Counted from the first letter of the stretch, positions 1 to 7,251 are shown. The stretch: 16,793 nt of DNA from an uncultured Thermomicrobiales bacterium (GCA_937891245.1 CALAGB010000077.1:1-16793), one strand, 5' to 3'. Notes: generated from the letters alone by a model not told the origin. Numbers and translations: made by a program.

Positions 1-837
1 GCGCTGCCCGCCGATCAGGAAGCGACCATCCGGCAGCTGGCGGAAATACTGAAAGCCCGCCTCGACGCTGACCGGAACATCGAGAAAGCGCGGTACCGGC
101 GACGTCACCAGTATCTGCGCCCGTTTCGGCGCGACGATCTCTTTGAAAAATGGGTGGATCGCCTCGGAATAGGCATTCGTACAGAGGCAAACCTGCGCCG
201 CTCGTACCGTCGCCCGCTGCCCGTGCACCACGACACCATCAGCCGCCGCTTCCAGCTTCCAGACCGAACAGTTTGGGATGACGGTCGCGCCGCTATGGGC
301 CATGATCTTGGTCACCAGCCAGTACGGCTGTGTCGCCAGATCGCCCGGCTCGTAGATCGCCCCGAAGAAACCGTGTCCGGTCGGGTCGCGGTCGAACAGC
401 TCGACCGGATTGGCATCGCGCTGCAGCGCGGCCGCCTCCTCGACCAACTCCTGCTGTTCGGCCTCGTCGATCCCGAAGATCATGCTGCCGTTCTGCTCGT
501 ACCAGACGCCGTAATCGTCGAGAAAGCCCTTCAGGATCGTACGTGTCCGCCTGGAGATCTCGCGCACCTCGCGCGCATGCTCAATGCCGCACTGTTCGAC
601 CTGTTCGTGATAGGTCGGCTCCAGCAGCGTCGCGACGAAGCCGGCATTCCGCCCGGAAGCGCCCAGCGCCACATCGCGCGCCTCCAGCACGACCACCGAC
701 TTTCCCGCCCGTGCCAGGAAGGTCGCCAGCGTGCTGCCGACCACTCCGGCCCCCACCACGCAGACATCGCACTCAAGATTGCGCTGTTCAAGCTCAGGCC
801 AGACCGACGTATCCTGCCAGATCGAAACACTGCTCAT
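1..837 (-). CDS. FAD-dependent oxidoreductase (DAO/DadA family), C-terminus off window
   Basis: The first 279 codons are present; the frame is open through base 1, so the C-terminal part lies outside. The start is ATG at 837, preceded by GGAG-rich sequence (ggagatggagcgacg) at good spacing. After about 23 residues comes a Rossmann dinucleotide-binding segment, CVVGAGVVG (about 26-34), followed by GASGRNAG at about 59-66, the typical FAD-pyrophosphate and substrate-side loop of the D-amino-acid oxidase/glycine oxidase/sarcosine oxidase fold. Near the window edge DGRFLIGGQ matches the family's conserved late strand. Family members oxidise the C-N bond of amino acids or N-methyl amino acids in the cytoplasm or at the membrane; the substrate cannot be read from this sequence. 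The gene is divergent from the fumarase alpha gene, with about 130 bp between their starts. The fold is very likely; the substrate is unknown. Confidence 0.88.
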   Translation of the reverse strand, partial: MSSVSIWQDTSVWPELEQRNLECDVCVVGAGVVGSTLATFLARAGKSVVVLEARDVALGASGRNAGFVATLLEPTYHEQVEQCGIEHAREVREISRRTRTILKGFLDDYGVWYEQNGSMIFGIDEAEQQELVEEAAALQRDANPVELFDRDPTGHGFFGAIYEPGDLATQPYWLVTKIMAHSGATVIPNCSVWKLEAAADGVVVHGQRATVRAAQVCLCTNAYSEAIHPFFKEIVAPKRAQILVTSPVPRFLDVPVSVEAGFQYFRQLPDGRFLIGGQR

Positions 838-970
838 CGTCGCTCCATCTCCCCATCGCTGATCCGCACCGGTTGGCACAGCATAACGCGCGCCAGTCCG
901 CTCGGGGAACCCCACGATCCGGAGCGGTATGCTTTTCCACAAGCGTATGCGGCCACGCAAAGGAGAAAAG
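838..970. promoter_or_regulatory. Divergent intergenic region between DAO oxidoreductase and fumarase alpha
   Basis: These 133 bases lie between two outward-facing starts and must hold both promoters. I see no convincing -35/-10 pair. There is a short GGGG-aa-CCCC palindrome at 904-913, and an imperfect inverted repeat, TATGCTT at 928-934 against AAGCGTA at 941-947 (one mismatch, 6-base loop), just before the AGGAG ribosome site at 960-964. Either could be a leader hairpin or weak operator; both are short enough to be chance. Confidence 0.3.
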
Positions 971-1819
971 ATGCGCACGCTGCACGTCGATCAGATTACT
1001 CAGGCTGTTCGCGATCTCTGCCTCGAGGCGAACTACGTAATGGGCGAGGATGTGCGGCAGGCGCTGGAAGTCGCAGAGATGCGCGAGGTGTCGCCGCTGG
1101 GGCGCGAGGTGCTGGGGCAGATTCTGGCGAACATGGCGATTGCCGCCGAGGATCGGGTGCCGATGTGCCAGGATACCGGCACGGTCGTCGTTTTTGCCGA
1201 GGTCGGGCAGGAACTGCATATTGCCGGCGGCGATTTCGAGGCGGCGATCGATCGCGGGGTGCATGAGGCGTACGATGTCGGCTATTTGCGCAAGTCGATG
1301 ATCGCACAGCCGTTTACGGCACGCCGCAACACGCGCGACAACACGCCCGCCGTCATCCACACGCGGCTGGTAGCGGGTGATCGGTTGGGGCTGTCAGTGC
1401 TCGCAAAGGGCGGCGGTGCCGAGAATATGAGCCGCGCCGCGATGCTGACTCCGGCTCAAGGACGCGACGGCATCAAGCAGTTCGTGCTCGAAACGGTGCG
1501 CATCGCCGGGCCGAATGCCTGCCCGCCGGTCATCGTCGGCCTCGGCATCGGCGGCACCTTCGATTCAGTCGGGCGACTCGCGAAGCATGCGCTGCTCCGA
1601 GAGATCGGCAGTGTCAATCCCGATTCGGACGCGGCCGAACTCGAAGCGGAACTCCTCAGCGAGATCAATAAGCTCGGCATTGGCCCGCACGGCTTTGGCG
1701 GGCGGATCAGCGCGCTGGCGGTACACGTCGAATCGTTCCCCTGTCACATCGCCAGCATGCCGGTCGCCGTCAACCTGCAGTGCGGTCCAGCCGCACGGCA
1801 TCGGGTGAGCGAACTCTAA
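971..1819 (+). CDS. Fumarate hydratase class I, alpha subunit (Fe-S hydro-lyase)
   Basis: The 282-residue product matches the N-terminal half of class I fumarases and the alpha chain of L-tartrate dehydratase-type enzymes. These use a [4Fe-4S] cluster to hydrate fumarate to L-malate (TCA cycle); relatives act on tartrate or mesaconate. The three cluster cysteines expected for the family are visible: C66 in PMCQDTGT, C184 in GPNACPPVIVGLGIGGTFD and C271 in NLQCGPAARH. The start at 971 has AGGAG at 960-964; a start 14 codons upstream (929) has no such site. Length is normal for a separate alpha subunit. The beta chain is not directly downstream as usual: an antiparallel gene intervenes and beta begins at 2580. 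Class assignment is secure; the physiological substrate (fumarate rather than tartrate or mesaconate) is inferred. Confidence 0.93.
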   Translation: MRTLHVDQITQAVRDLCLEANYVMGEDVRQALEVAEMREVSPLGREVLGQILANMAIAAEDRVPMCQDTGTVVVFAEVGQELHIAGGDFEAAIDRGVHEAYDVGYLRKSMIAQPFTARRNTRDNTPAVIHTRLVAGDRLGLSVLAKGGGAENMSRAAMLTPAQGRDGIKQFVLETVRIAGPNACPPVIVGLGIGGTFDSVGRLAKHALLREIGSVNPDSDAAELEAELLSEINKLGIGPHGFGGRISALAVHVESFPCHIASMPVAVNLQCGPAARHRVSEL

Positions 1820-1839
1820 CGAATCGCGTACGGGAGAGC

Positions 1840-2487
1840 TCAGCTTGTGGGCCGTTGAGCGGTGTCGCTGGGCGTGAGGGCGGCGCCGCACTCCGGGCAC
1901 CACTTCGCGTCGGGGAAGGTGCGCGCATGGCAGACCGGGCAGACCTGCAACGCCGGGGCGACCGGCGTGCCGCAGTAGGCGCAATATTCGGCGCCGAGTT
2001 GCAGCGGTTTGTGGCAATTCGCACATACGCCCTCGGCGGCCGGCAGGATACCGAGCTTGCCCTCCAGCTCTGCGATTCGCTCGTAACGATCGTTCGCTGA
2101 ACCCTTGTTGCCGCTGAGGGCGTCGCGCGTTGCGATGATCAGGTAGGGGATGATCCAGATGACGAGGAAACCAAAGAAGACGATCGCGAGAACGATAAGC
2201 AGGCCGCGCGATATGCTGGTCAGCACGCGGCCGCGGAGCGTCAAGACGCCGGTACCGTCCATCACGAACGCGAACACGATCACACCGAGCAAGAGGAGTG
2301 CGCCGATGTCGTTGAACGCATCGATGCCGGTACCAAGCAAGATCCAGGAAAGGACGAGGGACACACAGAGTCCCCCCGCAGTGGCCACACTATATTGATG
2401 AAACGTTCGCGGCGCTTCCGCTGTGGCCGGGGGTCGCGCTGAACTCGGTTGCAGGCTCAGAAGGCACGTCCTTTCGACGCGAAACAC
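1840..2487 (-). CDS. Membrane protein with three TM helices and C-terminal double zinc ribbon
   Basis: This hypothetical protein has up to 215 residues. Three hydrophobic stretches at about 38-55, 60-80 and 94-118 look like membrane helices. Next comes a charged segment with a short helix (ERIAELEGKLG), then two zinc-ribbon knuckle pairs: CANC...CAYCG and CPVC...CPECG, eight cysteines spaced CxxC-12-CxxC twice. Such zinc-ribbon tails usually face the cytoplasm and bind protein or nucleic acid, but no function can be assigned. The GTG at 2487 is the longest start and lacks a clear ribosome site. The first ~30 residues look non-coding-like (rich in S, P, A), so the true start may be further in, for example the GTG just before the first helix. 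The gene lies antiparallel between the two fumarase subunit genes, 20 bp from the alpha stop. Confidence 0.75.
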   Translation of the reverse strand: MFRVERTCLLSLQPSSARPPATAEAPRTFHQYSVATAGGLCVSLVLSWILLGTGIDAFNDIGALLLLGVIVFAFVMDGTGVLTLRGRVLTSISRGLLIVLAIVFFGFLVIWIIPYLIIATRDALSGNKGSANDRYERIAELEGKLGILPAAEGVCANCHKPLQLGAEYCAYCGTPVAPALQVCPVCHARTFPDAKWCPECGAALTPSDTAQRPTS

Positions 2488-2579
2488 CTGCTCGCGGTGC
2501 GGAACAGCTCGCGCGAGGCTTCGGGTGAAAACTAGGGCCGATTATACATCAGCCGTATTGACCGATTGTGAGGAATACC

Positions 2580-3134
2580 ATGCGCGCGTTGACGCTCACC
2601 GCTCCGCTCGATCAGCCGTCCATCGACGCCCTGCACGCCGGTGACCATGTGCTGCTCAGCGGCACACTGCTGACGGCACGCGATGCGGCACACAAGCGGC
2701 TGATCGAAACCTTGGAGCGTGGCGAGCCGCTGCCGGTTGATCTGACGGGCCAGATCGTCTATTACGTCGGTCCGGCGCCGGCCAAGCCGGGACAGCCGAT
2801 CGGCTCAGCCGGACCGACCACCAGCGGCCGGCTCGACCCGTATACTCCGGCGCTCCTCGCCGCCGGTATGCGCGGCATGATCGGTAAGGGGTACCGTAGC
2901 TCGGAGGTTCGAGAAGCAATCGCCGAACACGGAGCCGTCTACTTCGCCGCGCTCGGCGGCACCGGCGCCCTGCTTGCCCGCCACATCACCTCGGCCGACG
3001 TCATCGCCTACGACGACCTCGGCCCGGAAGCGATCTATCGTCTCACCGTCGTCGACTTCCCGGTCATCGTCGTCAACGATCGCTACGGCCACGATGCCTA
3101 TCAGGACGCGCTCCGCGACTACGCCGAACCGTAA
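2580..3134 (+). CDS. Fumarate hydratase class I, beta subunit
   Basis: The 184-residue product matches the C-terminal (swivelling) domain of class I fumarase/tartrate dehydratase. It has GDHVLLSGTLLTARDAAHKR (21-40, the conserved strand and RDxAH motif), IVYYVGPAP (59-67), GPTTSGRLDPYTP (78-90, substrate-binding loop) and IGKG (101-104). It pairs with the alpha chain from 971-1819 to complete the active site; alpha binds the Fe-S cluster and beta supplies substrate-binding residues. ATG 2580 is chosen because the GTGAGGA at 2568-2574 is its ribosome site; the GTG inside that site at 2568 would be an unlikely start. The upstream spacer contains TATACA at 2544-2549, a possible -10 without a convincing -35. 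Beta therefore appears to need its own promoter or long read-through antisense to the zinc-ribbon gene. Convergent with the MaoC gene, 36 bp apart. Confidence 0.92.
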   Translation: MRALTLTAPLDQPSIDALHAGDHVLLSGTLLTARDAAHKRLIETLERGEPLPVDLTGQIVYYVGPAPAKPGQPIGSAGPTTSGRLDPYTPALLAAGMRGMIGKGYRSSEVREAIAEHGAVYFAALGGTGALLARHITSADVIAYDDLGPEAIYRLTVVDFPVIVVNDRYGHDAYQDALRDYAEP

Positions 3135-3170
3135 CCCCTTCGATCTCAGCCGCCGTTCAGGCGATTCGGG

Positions 3171-3668
3171 TTACTCCGGCGTCATCCGTGGAATCTGCGG
3201 CGCCTGCCCGCGTTTGTAGACCATCAGCGTGCGATTGAAGGTGATGACGACGGTGCCGTGCTGGTTGTAGCCGCTTGTTTTGACCGTCACGATACCGACG
3301 TTCGGCCGCGACTTCGATTCGCGCTTGCTCAGCACTTCGGACTGCGAATAGATCGTGTCACCTTCGAAGACCGGGTTCGGTAGGCGCACCTCATCCCAAC
3401 CGAGATTCGCCAGCACGTTCTGCGAGATATCGGTCACGCTTTGGCCGGTCACCAACGCCAGGGTAAACGTCGAATCGACCAGCGGCTTACCGAACTCCGT
3501 TTGTGCTGCGTAATGATGATCAAAATGAATCGGCGCCGTATTCTGCGTCAGCAGCGTGAACCAGATATTGTCGGTCGTCGTCACCGTCCGTCCCAGCGGA
3601 TGCTGATAGACATCCCCAATCTCAAAATCCTCGTAGAACCGACCAATCCAGCCTTGTTTGATCGTCAT
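3171..3668 (-). CDS. MaoC-family hotdog-fold (R)-enoyl-CoA hydratase-like protein
   Basis: The 165-residue single-hotdog protein resembles the MaoC dehydratase family, which adds water to 2-enoyl-CoA thioesters. The active-site region reads TLLTQNTAPIHFDHHYA (38-54), corresponding to the family's GDxNPIHxD signature: His48 and Asp50 are present, but the usual Asp five residues before His is Asn43. The rest (ANLGWDEVRLPNPVFEGDT, then SKRESKSRPNVGIV) fits the subfamily that includes mesaconyl-CoA and itaconyl-CoA hydratase-like proteins; that subfamily placement is from memory and unproven. ATG 3668 has GAGGG six bases upstream; the in-frame TTG at 3671 is not needed. Its ribosome site lies inside a palindromic repeat (3674-3720). 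No CoA ligase, lyase or acyl-CoA dehydrogenase is nearby to fix the pathway. Confidence 0.85.
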   Translation of the reverse strand: MTIKQGWIGRFYEDFEIGDVYQHPLGRTVTTTDNIWFTLLTQNTAPIHFDHHYAAQTEFGKPLVDSTFTLALVTGQSVTDISQNVLANLGWDEVRLPNPVFEGDTIYSQSEVLSKRESKSRPNVGIVTVKTSGYNQHGTVVITFNRTLMVYKRGQAPQIPRMTPE

Positions 3669-3673
3669 CAATT

Positions 3674-3720
3674 GCCCTCACCCCCGACCCCTCGCCCAAA
3701 TTCGAGAGAGGGGAGACTCA
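3674..3720. repeat. GC-rich palindromic intergenic element upstream of MaoC gene
   Basis: CCCCTCGC at 3688-3695 faces GAGAGGGG at 3706-3713 with a 10-base loop and one mismatch, preceded by the pyrimidine tract ccctcaccccc. The same kind of tract recurs inverted at 10807-10830 (gagggggtgagggt). This looks like a remnant of a dispersed intergenic palindrome. Read from the minus strand it supplies the GAGGG ribosome site of the MaoC gene. Confidence 0.6.
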
Positions 3721-3815
3721 TTCGCGCCCGGTGCATACACCGTTGCAACCGTCTTTGGGGTATTGTGGCAGAGGACGGTCGGACGTGGAAAATGAGCGGG
3801 GATCGGGGGCAGCAA

Positions 3816-4997
3816 ATGGCAACTGCGGATGTCGTGATTATCGGTGGCGGAGTGAACGGCACGAGCACCGCGTTCCGGCTGGCCGAGGCCGGGGTGAAGA
3901 ATATCGTGGTGGTCGAACGGGCACATCTCGGCTCGGGGGCCAGCGGGAAGTCCGGCGCGCTGGTGCGCATGCACTACACCAATCCGTACGAATCGAAGCT
4001 CGCCTACGAAAGCCTCAAGGTCTTCCAGAATTGGGGCGAGATCGTCGGCGGTGATTGCGGCTTCGAGAAGATCGGCTTCTTTCAGATCGTCGCGCCGGAG
4101 TACGAGGCGCAGCTGCGGCGCAACATCGAAGACCAGCAGAAGATCGGCATCGACGCCCGCGTCATTCCGGCCTCGGGCCTGAAAGAACTGGAGCCCGAAG
4201 CAAATGTCGAAGGCTTGACGGTCGTCGGTTATGAGCCAAGCAGCGGCTTCGCCGATCCGAACGCCACGACCTATGCCTTCGCCAAACGCGCAGCAGAACT
4301 CGGCGTCCATTTCATGCTGCAAACGACGGTCACGGCGATCCGCACCGAGCGCGAGCGGGTGGTTGGCGTCGACACGACCGCCGGACCGATCGACGCGCCG
4401 GTCGTCGTGCTGGCCGGTGGCGCCTGGGCCGATCGCCTGCTGAAGCCGCTCGGGCTCGATCTCGGGCTCACCTCCTACCGCAGTCAGGTCGTCATCTTCC
4501 GGCGCCCGTTCGGCACGAGCGGGCCGCGCCACGTCTTCATCGACACGATCGTCAACAGCTGGTTCCGCCCGGAGGGCGACAACGGCATTCTGATCGGCGC
4601 CGAATCGGGCGGCACCGGCGTCGACCCCGATTCCTTCGACGAGGCGCTCGACGGCCCACAGATCGAACTGGCGCGCGAGAAGCTGGCGAAGCGCTTCCCG
4701 GCGATCCGCGAGGCGACGATGCGCGGCGGCTGGGCAGGCATGTACATGCTCAGTCCCGACCATCACCCGATCATCGACCAGCCGCCCGAAGTGCCCGGCC
4801 TCTTCATCATGGCGGGCGACAGCGGCACGTCGTTCAAGACGTCACCGGCCATTGGCATGTGCCTGAGCGAATGGATCACCGGCGGTGAGCCGGTTACAGC
4901 CGACCTGACGCCCTTCCGCGCCTCGCGCTTCGCCGAGGGAAAGCCGTGGCACGACGAAACCAACTACGGCTATCGCGGCCGCACCATCTCGCGATAG
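3816..4997 (+). CDS. FAD-dependent oxidoreductase, sarcosine/glycine oxidase-like (DAO family)
   Basis: The 393-residue full-length DAO-family flavoprotein begins with a Rossmann motif, ADVVIIGGGVNGTSTAF, within its first 20 residues. VERAHLGSGASGKSGALVR follows, the conserved loop near FAD. Late in the protein GGWAGMYMLSPDHHPIID and FIMAGDSGTSFKTSPAIG are the typical C-terminal FAD-contacting blocks of sarcosine oxidase beta-type and glycine oxidase enzymes. Members oxidise secondary or primary amino acids, giving an imine, with O2 or an electron carrier as acceptor. The substrate is not identifiable. The start could be ATG 3816 (GGGGG six bases upstream, chosen) or in-frame ATG 3792 (no well-spaced site), which adds eight residues. 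It is not a close copy of the oxidoreductase at 1-837. Single-gene unit, followed by a palindromic repeat 35 bp after its stop. Confidence 0.9.
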   Translation: MATADVVIIGGGVNGTSTAFRLAEAGVKNIVVVERAHLGSGASGKSGALVRMHYTNPYESKLAYESLKVFQNWGEIVGGDCGFEKIGFFQIVAPEYEAQLRRNIEDQQKIGIDARVIPASGLKELEPEANVEGLTVVGYEPSSGFADPNATTYAFAKRAAELGVHFMLQTTVTAIRTERERVVGVDTTAGPIDAPVVVLAGGAWADRLLKPLGLDLGLTSYRSQVVIFRRPFGTSGPRHVFIDTIVNSWFRPEGDNGILIGAESGGTGVDPDSFDEALDGPQIELAREKLAKRFPAIREATMRGGWAGMYMLSPDHHPIIDQPPEVPGLFIMAGDSGTSFKTSPAIGMCLSEWITGGEPVTADLTPFRASRFAEGKPWHDETNYGYRGRTISR

Positions 4998-5304
4998 AAA
5001 CGGGTTGCGCGCGGGGACACGGAGACGCGTCGTCATCCTGCGCCGCAGCGAAGGATCCCTTTCACGTCCCCCCGAGGCGGTACTTGGGGGAACGCAGGAG
5101 AGATGCTTCGGCCTCAGCATGACGTGGGTTCTCCGCATTTCCGCGCGAGATAACCATCCTTCTACTCGCCAGATGGCTTATGATGGGAATAGTGGTCGTG
5201 GGCGCTTTGGTTCCTGAGTAAAGAGACCGGTAGCCGGACCTGCCGGCGACAGAGCGCTCACGGCGCGGGGAATCGATTCGCAAAGAACAACGGGGAGAAG
5301 GGTT
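4998..5304. other. Gene-free stretch upstream of lipA
   Basis: This 307-base gap holds palindromic repeat copy A in its left half. The right half is the probable lipA promoter and leader. TATGAT at 5179-5184 is a fair -10 box, but the expected -35 position (about 5156-5161) has no recognisable hexamer. The roughly 110-base leader contains a GCCGG-acctg-CCGGC hairpin near 5232-5246 and ends in the lipA ribosome site GGGGAGAAGGG. I recognise no known riboswitch class. Confidence 0.45.
5008..5123. repeat. Nested palindromic intergenic repeat, copy A
   Basis: The element starts with CGCGCGGGGACACGG (5008-5022). Its left arm begins GTCATCCTG at 5032 and continues to GAAGGATC; the right arm GAGATGCTTCGGCCTCAGC runs to CATGAC at 5123 and is the imperfect reverse complement of the left. 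Between them is a second small hairpin with CCCC and GGGG arms (about 5079-5100). The same architecture and lead-in occur in copy B after lipA. Transcribed, it would form a long branched hairpin 3' of the upstream oxidoreductase and could act as a terminator or mRNA stabiliser. Confidence 0.8.
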
Positions 5305-6225
5305 ATGTCAGCAACCCGCCAGCCAATCATCTTTGGCAAGAAGCCGGAGTGGTTCAAGGTTCGCAAGCAGCACAGCGAGAATTACGTCGAACTGAAACAC
5401 CTCGTCCACGAGAACAACCTGCATACCGTCTGCGAAGAGGCACGCTGCCCCAACATCTATGAGTGTTGGGCCAAGCGCACCGCCACGTTCATGATCCTCG
5501 GCGACCTTTGCACCCGCTCCTGCCGCTTCTGTGGCGTCAAGTGGGGCCGGCCAAGTCATGTCGACCTGCAGGAGCCGAAGCGTGTGGCCGATGCCGTCGA
5601 GAAGCTTGGGCTCAAGTTCGCGGTCGTCACCTCGGTCAATCGCGACGACCTAAACGACGGCGGAGCGGCCATCTTTGCCGCCACCATTCGCGCCATTCAC
5701 GATCGCTTGCCCGATTGTGGCGTCGAGGTCCTGATCCCCGATTTCGAAGCGAATTGGGACGCGCTGCAGGTGGTCATCGACGCTCGGCCGGAAATCATTA
5801 GCCATAACGTCGAGACGGTGCCGCGCCTCTTCCGACGTGTCCAGCCATGGGACAACTGGGACGTCAGCCTTAACCTGTTCAGTAAGACGCGCGAACTCGA
5901 CCCACAGATGATCATCAAGTCGGGCATCATGGTCGGGCTCGGAGAGACGCACGACGAAATCGTCGAGGTCATGCACGCCTTGCACGAGCGCGACGTCGAT
6001 ATTCTGACCATCGGTCAGTATCTGCCGCCCTCGAAGCGTCACTTCCCGCTCCAGCGCTACTACACGCCCGAGGAATTCGCGGAGTTGCGCGATATCGGCC
6101 TTGAAATCGGCTTTGGTCACGTCGAATCCGGCCCGATGGTCCGATCGTCGTATCACGCCGGTGATCAGGCCGACGCGCTTCGCCTCCGCCGCTTGCGCGA
6201 CGCCAAGCAAGCGCGCACCGCATAG
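5305..6225 (+). CDS. lipA: Lipoyl synthase (radical SAM)
   Basis: The 306-residue product inserts two sulfur atoms at C6 and C8 of protein-bound octanoyl groups, completing lipoyl cofactor synthesis on 2-oxoacid dehydrogenases and the glycine cleavage H protein. The auxiliary-cluster cysteines are C43, C48 and C54 (CEEARCPNIYEC). The radical SAM CxxxCxxC motif is C69, C73, C76 (CTRSCRFC). Further signatures are VTSVNRDDLNDGG, SHNVETVPRL, KSGIMVGLGET, GQYLPPSKRH and the C-terminal RSSYHAGD, whose serine ligates the auxiliary cluster in the family. The product is full-length. ATG 5305 follows GGGGAGAAGGG. It lies upstream of lipB on the same strand but is separated by about 200 bp containing a palindrome, so the two may not be one tight transcript. 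Its two [4Fe-4S] clusters link it to iron supply. Confidence 0.97.
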   Translation: MSATRQPIIFGKKPEWFKVRKQHSENYVELKHLVHENNLHTVCEEARCPNIYECWAKRTATFMILGDLCTRSCRFCGVKWGRPSHVDLQEPKRVADAVEKLGLKFAVVTSVNRDDLNDGGAAIFAATIRAIHDRLPDCGVEVLIPDFEANWDALQVVIDARPEIISHNVETVPRLFRRVQPWDNWDVSLNLFSKTRELDPQMIIKSGIMVGLGETHDEIVEVMHALHERDVDILTIGQYLPPSKRHFPLQRYYTPEEFAELRDIGLEIGFGHVESGPMVRSSYHAGDQADALRLRRLRDAKQARTA

Positions 6226-6236
6226 AACGAATTTCT

Positions 6237-6357
6237 CGCGCGGAGACACGGCCTCTCCTGTCATCCTGAGGCCGCAGCCGAAGGATCTCCAACCCGTCTC
6301 CCTGGAATCGCGCTCAGGGAAACGCAAAAGAGATCCTTCGTTTCGCTCGGGATGACA
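6237..6357. repeat. Nested palindromic intergenic repeat, copy B
   Basis: The lead-in CGCGCGGAGACACGG (6237-6251) differs from copy A by one base. The left arm starts TGTCATCCTGAG at 6259 and includes GAAGGATCTC. The right arm (GAGATCCTTCG...GGATGACA, ending 6357) is its near reverse complement, and an inner hairpin TCCCTG...CAGGGA sits at the tip. It begins 12 bases after the lipA stop, about the same distance as copy A from its upstream stop codon. Both copies lie immediately 3' of genes, consistent with a role at transcript ends, though insertion preference would give the same pattern. Confidence 0.82.
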
Positions 6358-6426
6358 GGGACAGTTCTGCGACTTCTGCGCCACTGCGAGAGATTTCTTC
6401 CCGTCAACTCACGAGGCATTTGATCA

Positions 6427-7251
6427 ATGAACCAAGAAATTCAGGTTATCCAGGCCGGAAAGCAGGAGTATCGCTCCTGCTGGGAGCTGCAAAAGCAGTT
6501 GGCGGCCGCCCGCCGCGCGGGACAGGTTCCCGACCTGCTGCTGCTCGTCGAGCATCCACCAACGTATACCATCGGTCGACGCGGTACGCGCGACCACTTG
6601 CTGATCGACGAAGCCCGGCTGCAGGAGGTCGGCGCGACCTGTCTCACCGTCGATCGCGGCGGTGATATCACCTTCCACGGACCGGGCCAACTTGTCGTCT
6701 ACGCCATCATCGATCTCGGCCTGACGAACCGAAGCGTGCGGCGTTATGTCGAGAATCTGGAACAGGTGGTCATCGAAACACTGCACCATTACGAGCTCGA
6801 AGCGACGATTGATCCGGCATATCCCGGTGTTTGGATCGGTCGTAACAAGATCGCCGCGATCGGTATCTCGATCCATCACGGTGTCAGCTACCACGGCTTC
6901 GCGCTCAACATCGATCCCGATCTGCATTACTTCGACGACATGATCGGTTGCGGCATCCCCGACCGAGGCGCTACCTCGCTCGAACGCGAACTCGGCCGGC
7001 CAGTCGATGCGGGTGAGGTGACGAACCTGATTGTCGAACAGTTCGCCACGCGCTTCGACATCGAAACTCGGGATGATCTGACGTTCGACGATCTCCTGCA
7101 CATCGTTGAGCAACGCCCCGCAAACAACCATGCCGAGGAGAAGAGCAATGATCTCGCCTCCAAGCACATCCGTCAGGTTGTGCCACAGAGGACGATGATG
7201 TCTGTTGCAACCGACCAGCGCACCTTGCTGGATATGAACAGGAGCCGGTGA
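6427..7251 (+). CDS. lipB: Octanoyltransferase (lipoate biosynthesis), with C-terminal extension
   Basis: The 274-residue enzyme transfers octanoate from octanoyl-ACP to lipoyl domains, the step before LipA. Conserved blocks are LVEHPPTYTIGRRG (40-53), VDRGGDITFHGPGQLVVYAI (75-94), PGVWIGRNKIAAIGISI (133-149), HGFALNIDPDL (156-166) and GCGIPDRGATSL. The catalytic pair expected from the family is K141 (in RNKIAAIG) and C175 (in IGCGI). Recognisable homology ends near residue 230; about 40 further residues (polar, rich in N, E, Q, R) are longer than in typical LipB (about 210-230 residues) and carry the ribosome site of the next gene. ATG 6427 has GAGG about ten bases upstream. The TGA stop overlaps the next gene's ATG by one base, indicating translational coupling. 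Confidence 0.95.
   Translation: MNQEIQVIQAGKQEYRSCWELQKQLAAARRAGQVPDLLLLVEHPPTYTIGRRGTRDHLLIDEARLQEVGATCLTVDRGGDITFHGPGQLVVYAIIDLGLTNRSVRRYVENLEQVVIETLHHYELEATIDPAYPGVWIGRNKIAAIGISIHHGVSYHGFALNIDPDLHYFDDMIGCGIPDRGATSLERELGRPVDAGEVTNLIVEQFATRFDIETRDDLTFDDLLHIVEQRPANNHAEEKSNDLASKHIRQVVPQRTMMSVATDQRTLLDMNRSR

Noticed and set aside
154..1266. Long plus-strand open frame (370 codons) across the left end
   Set aside because: It runs antisense to the DAO gene and then out of frame with fumarase alpha; the product is Arg/Pro/Ala-rich without family motifs. It is a GC-driven shadow.
3678..4766. 362-codon minus-strand frame opposite the second DAO gene
   Set aside because: The plus-strand protein has clear FAD motifs; the antisense translation is an Asp/Ala/Arg-rich mirror product.
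5008..6357. Palindromic repeats as a CRISPR or attachment-site pair
   Set aside because: Only two copies, separated by the lipA gene, with internal dyads and no regular spacers; lipA is a housekeeping gene, not a mobile cargo.
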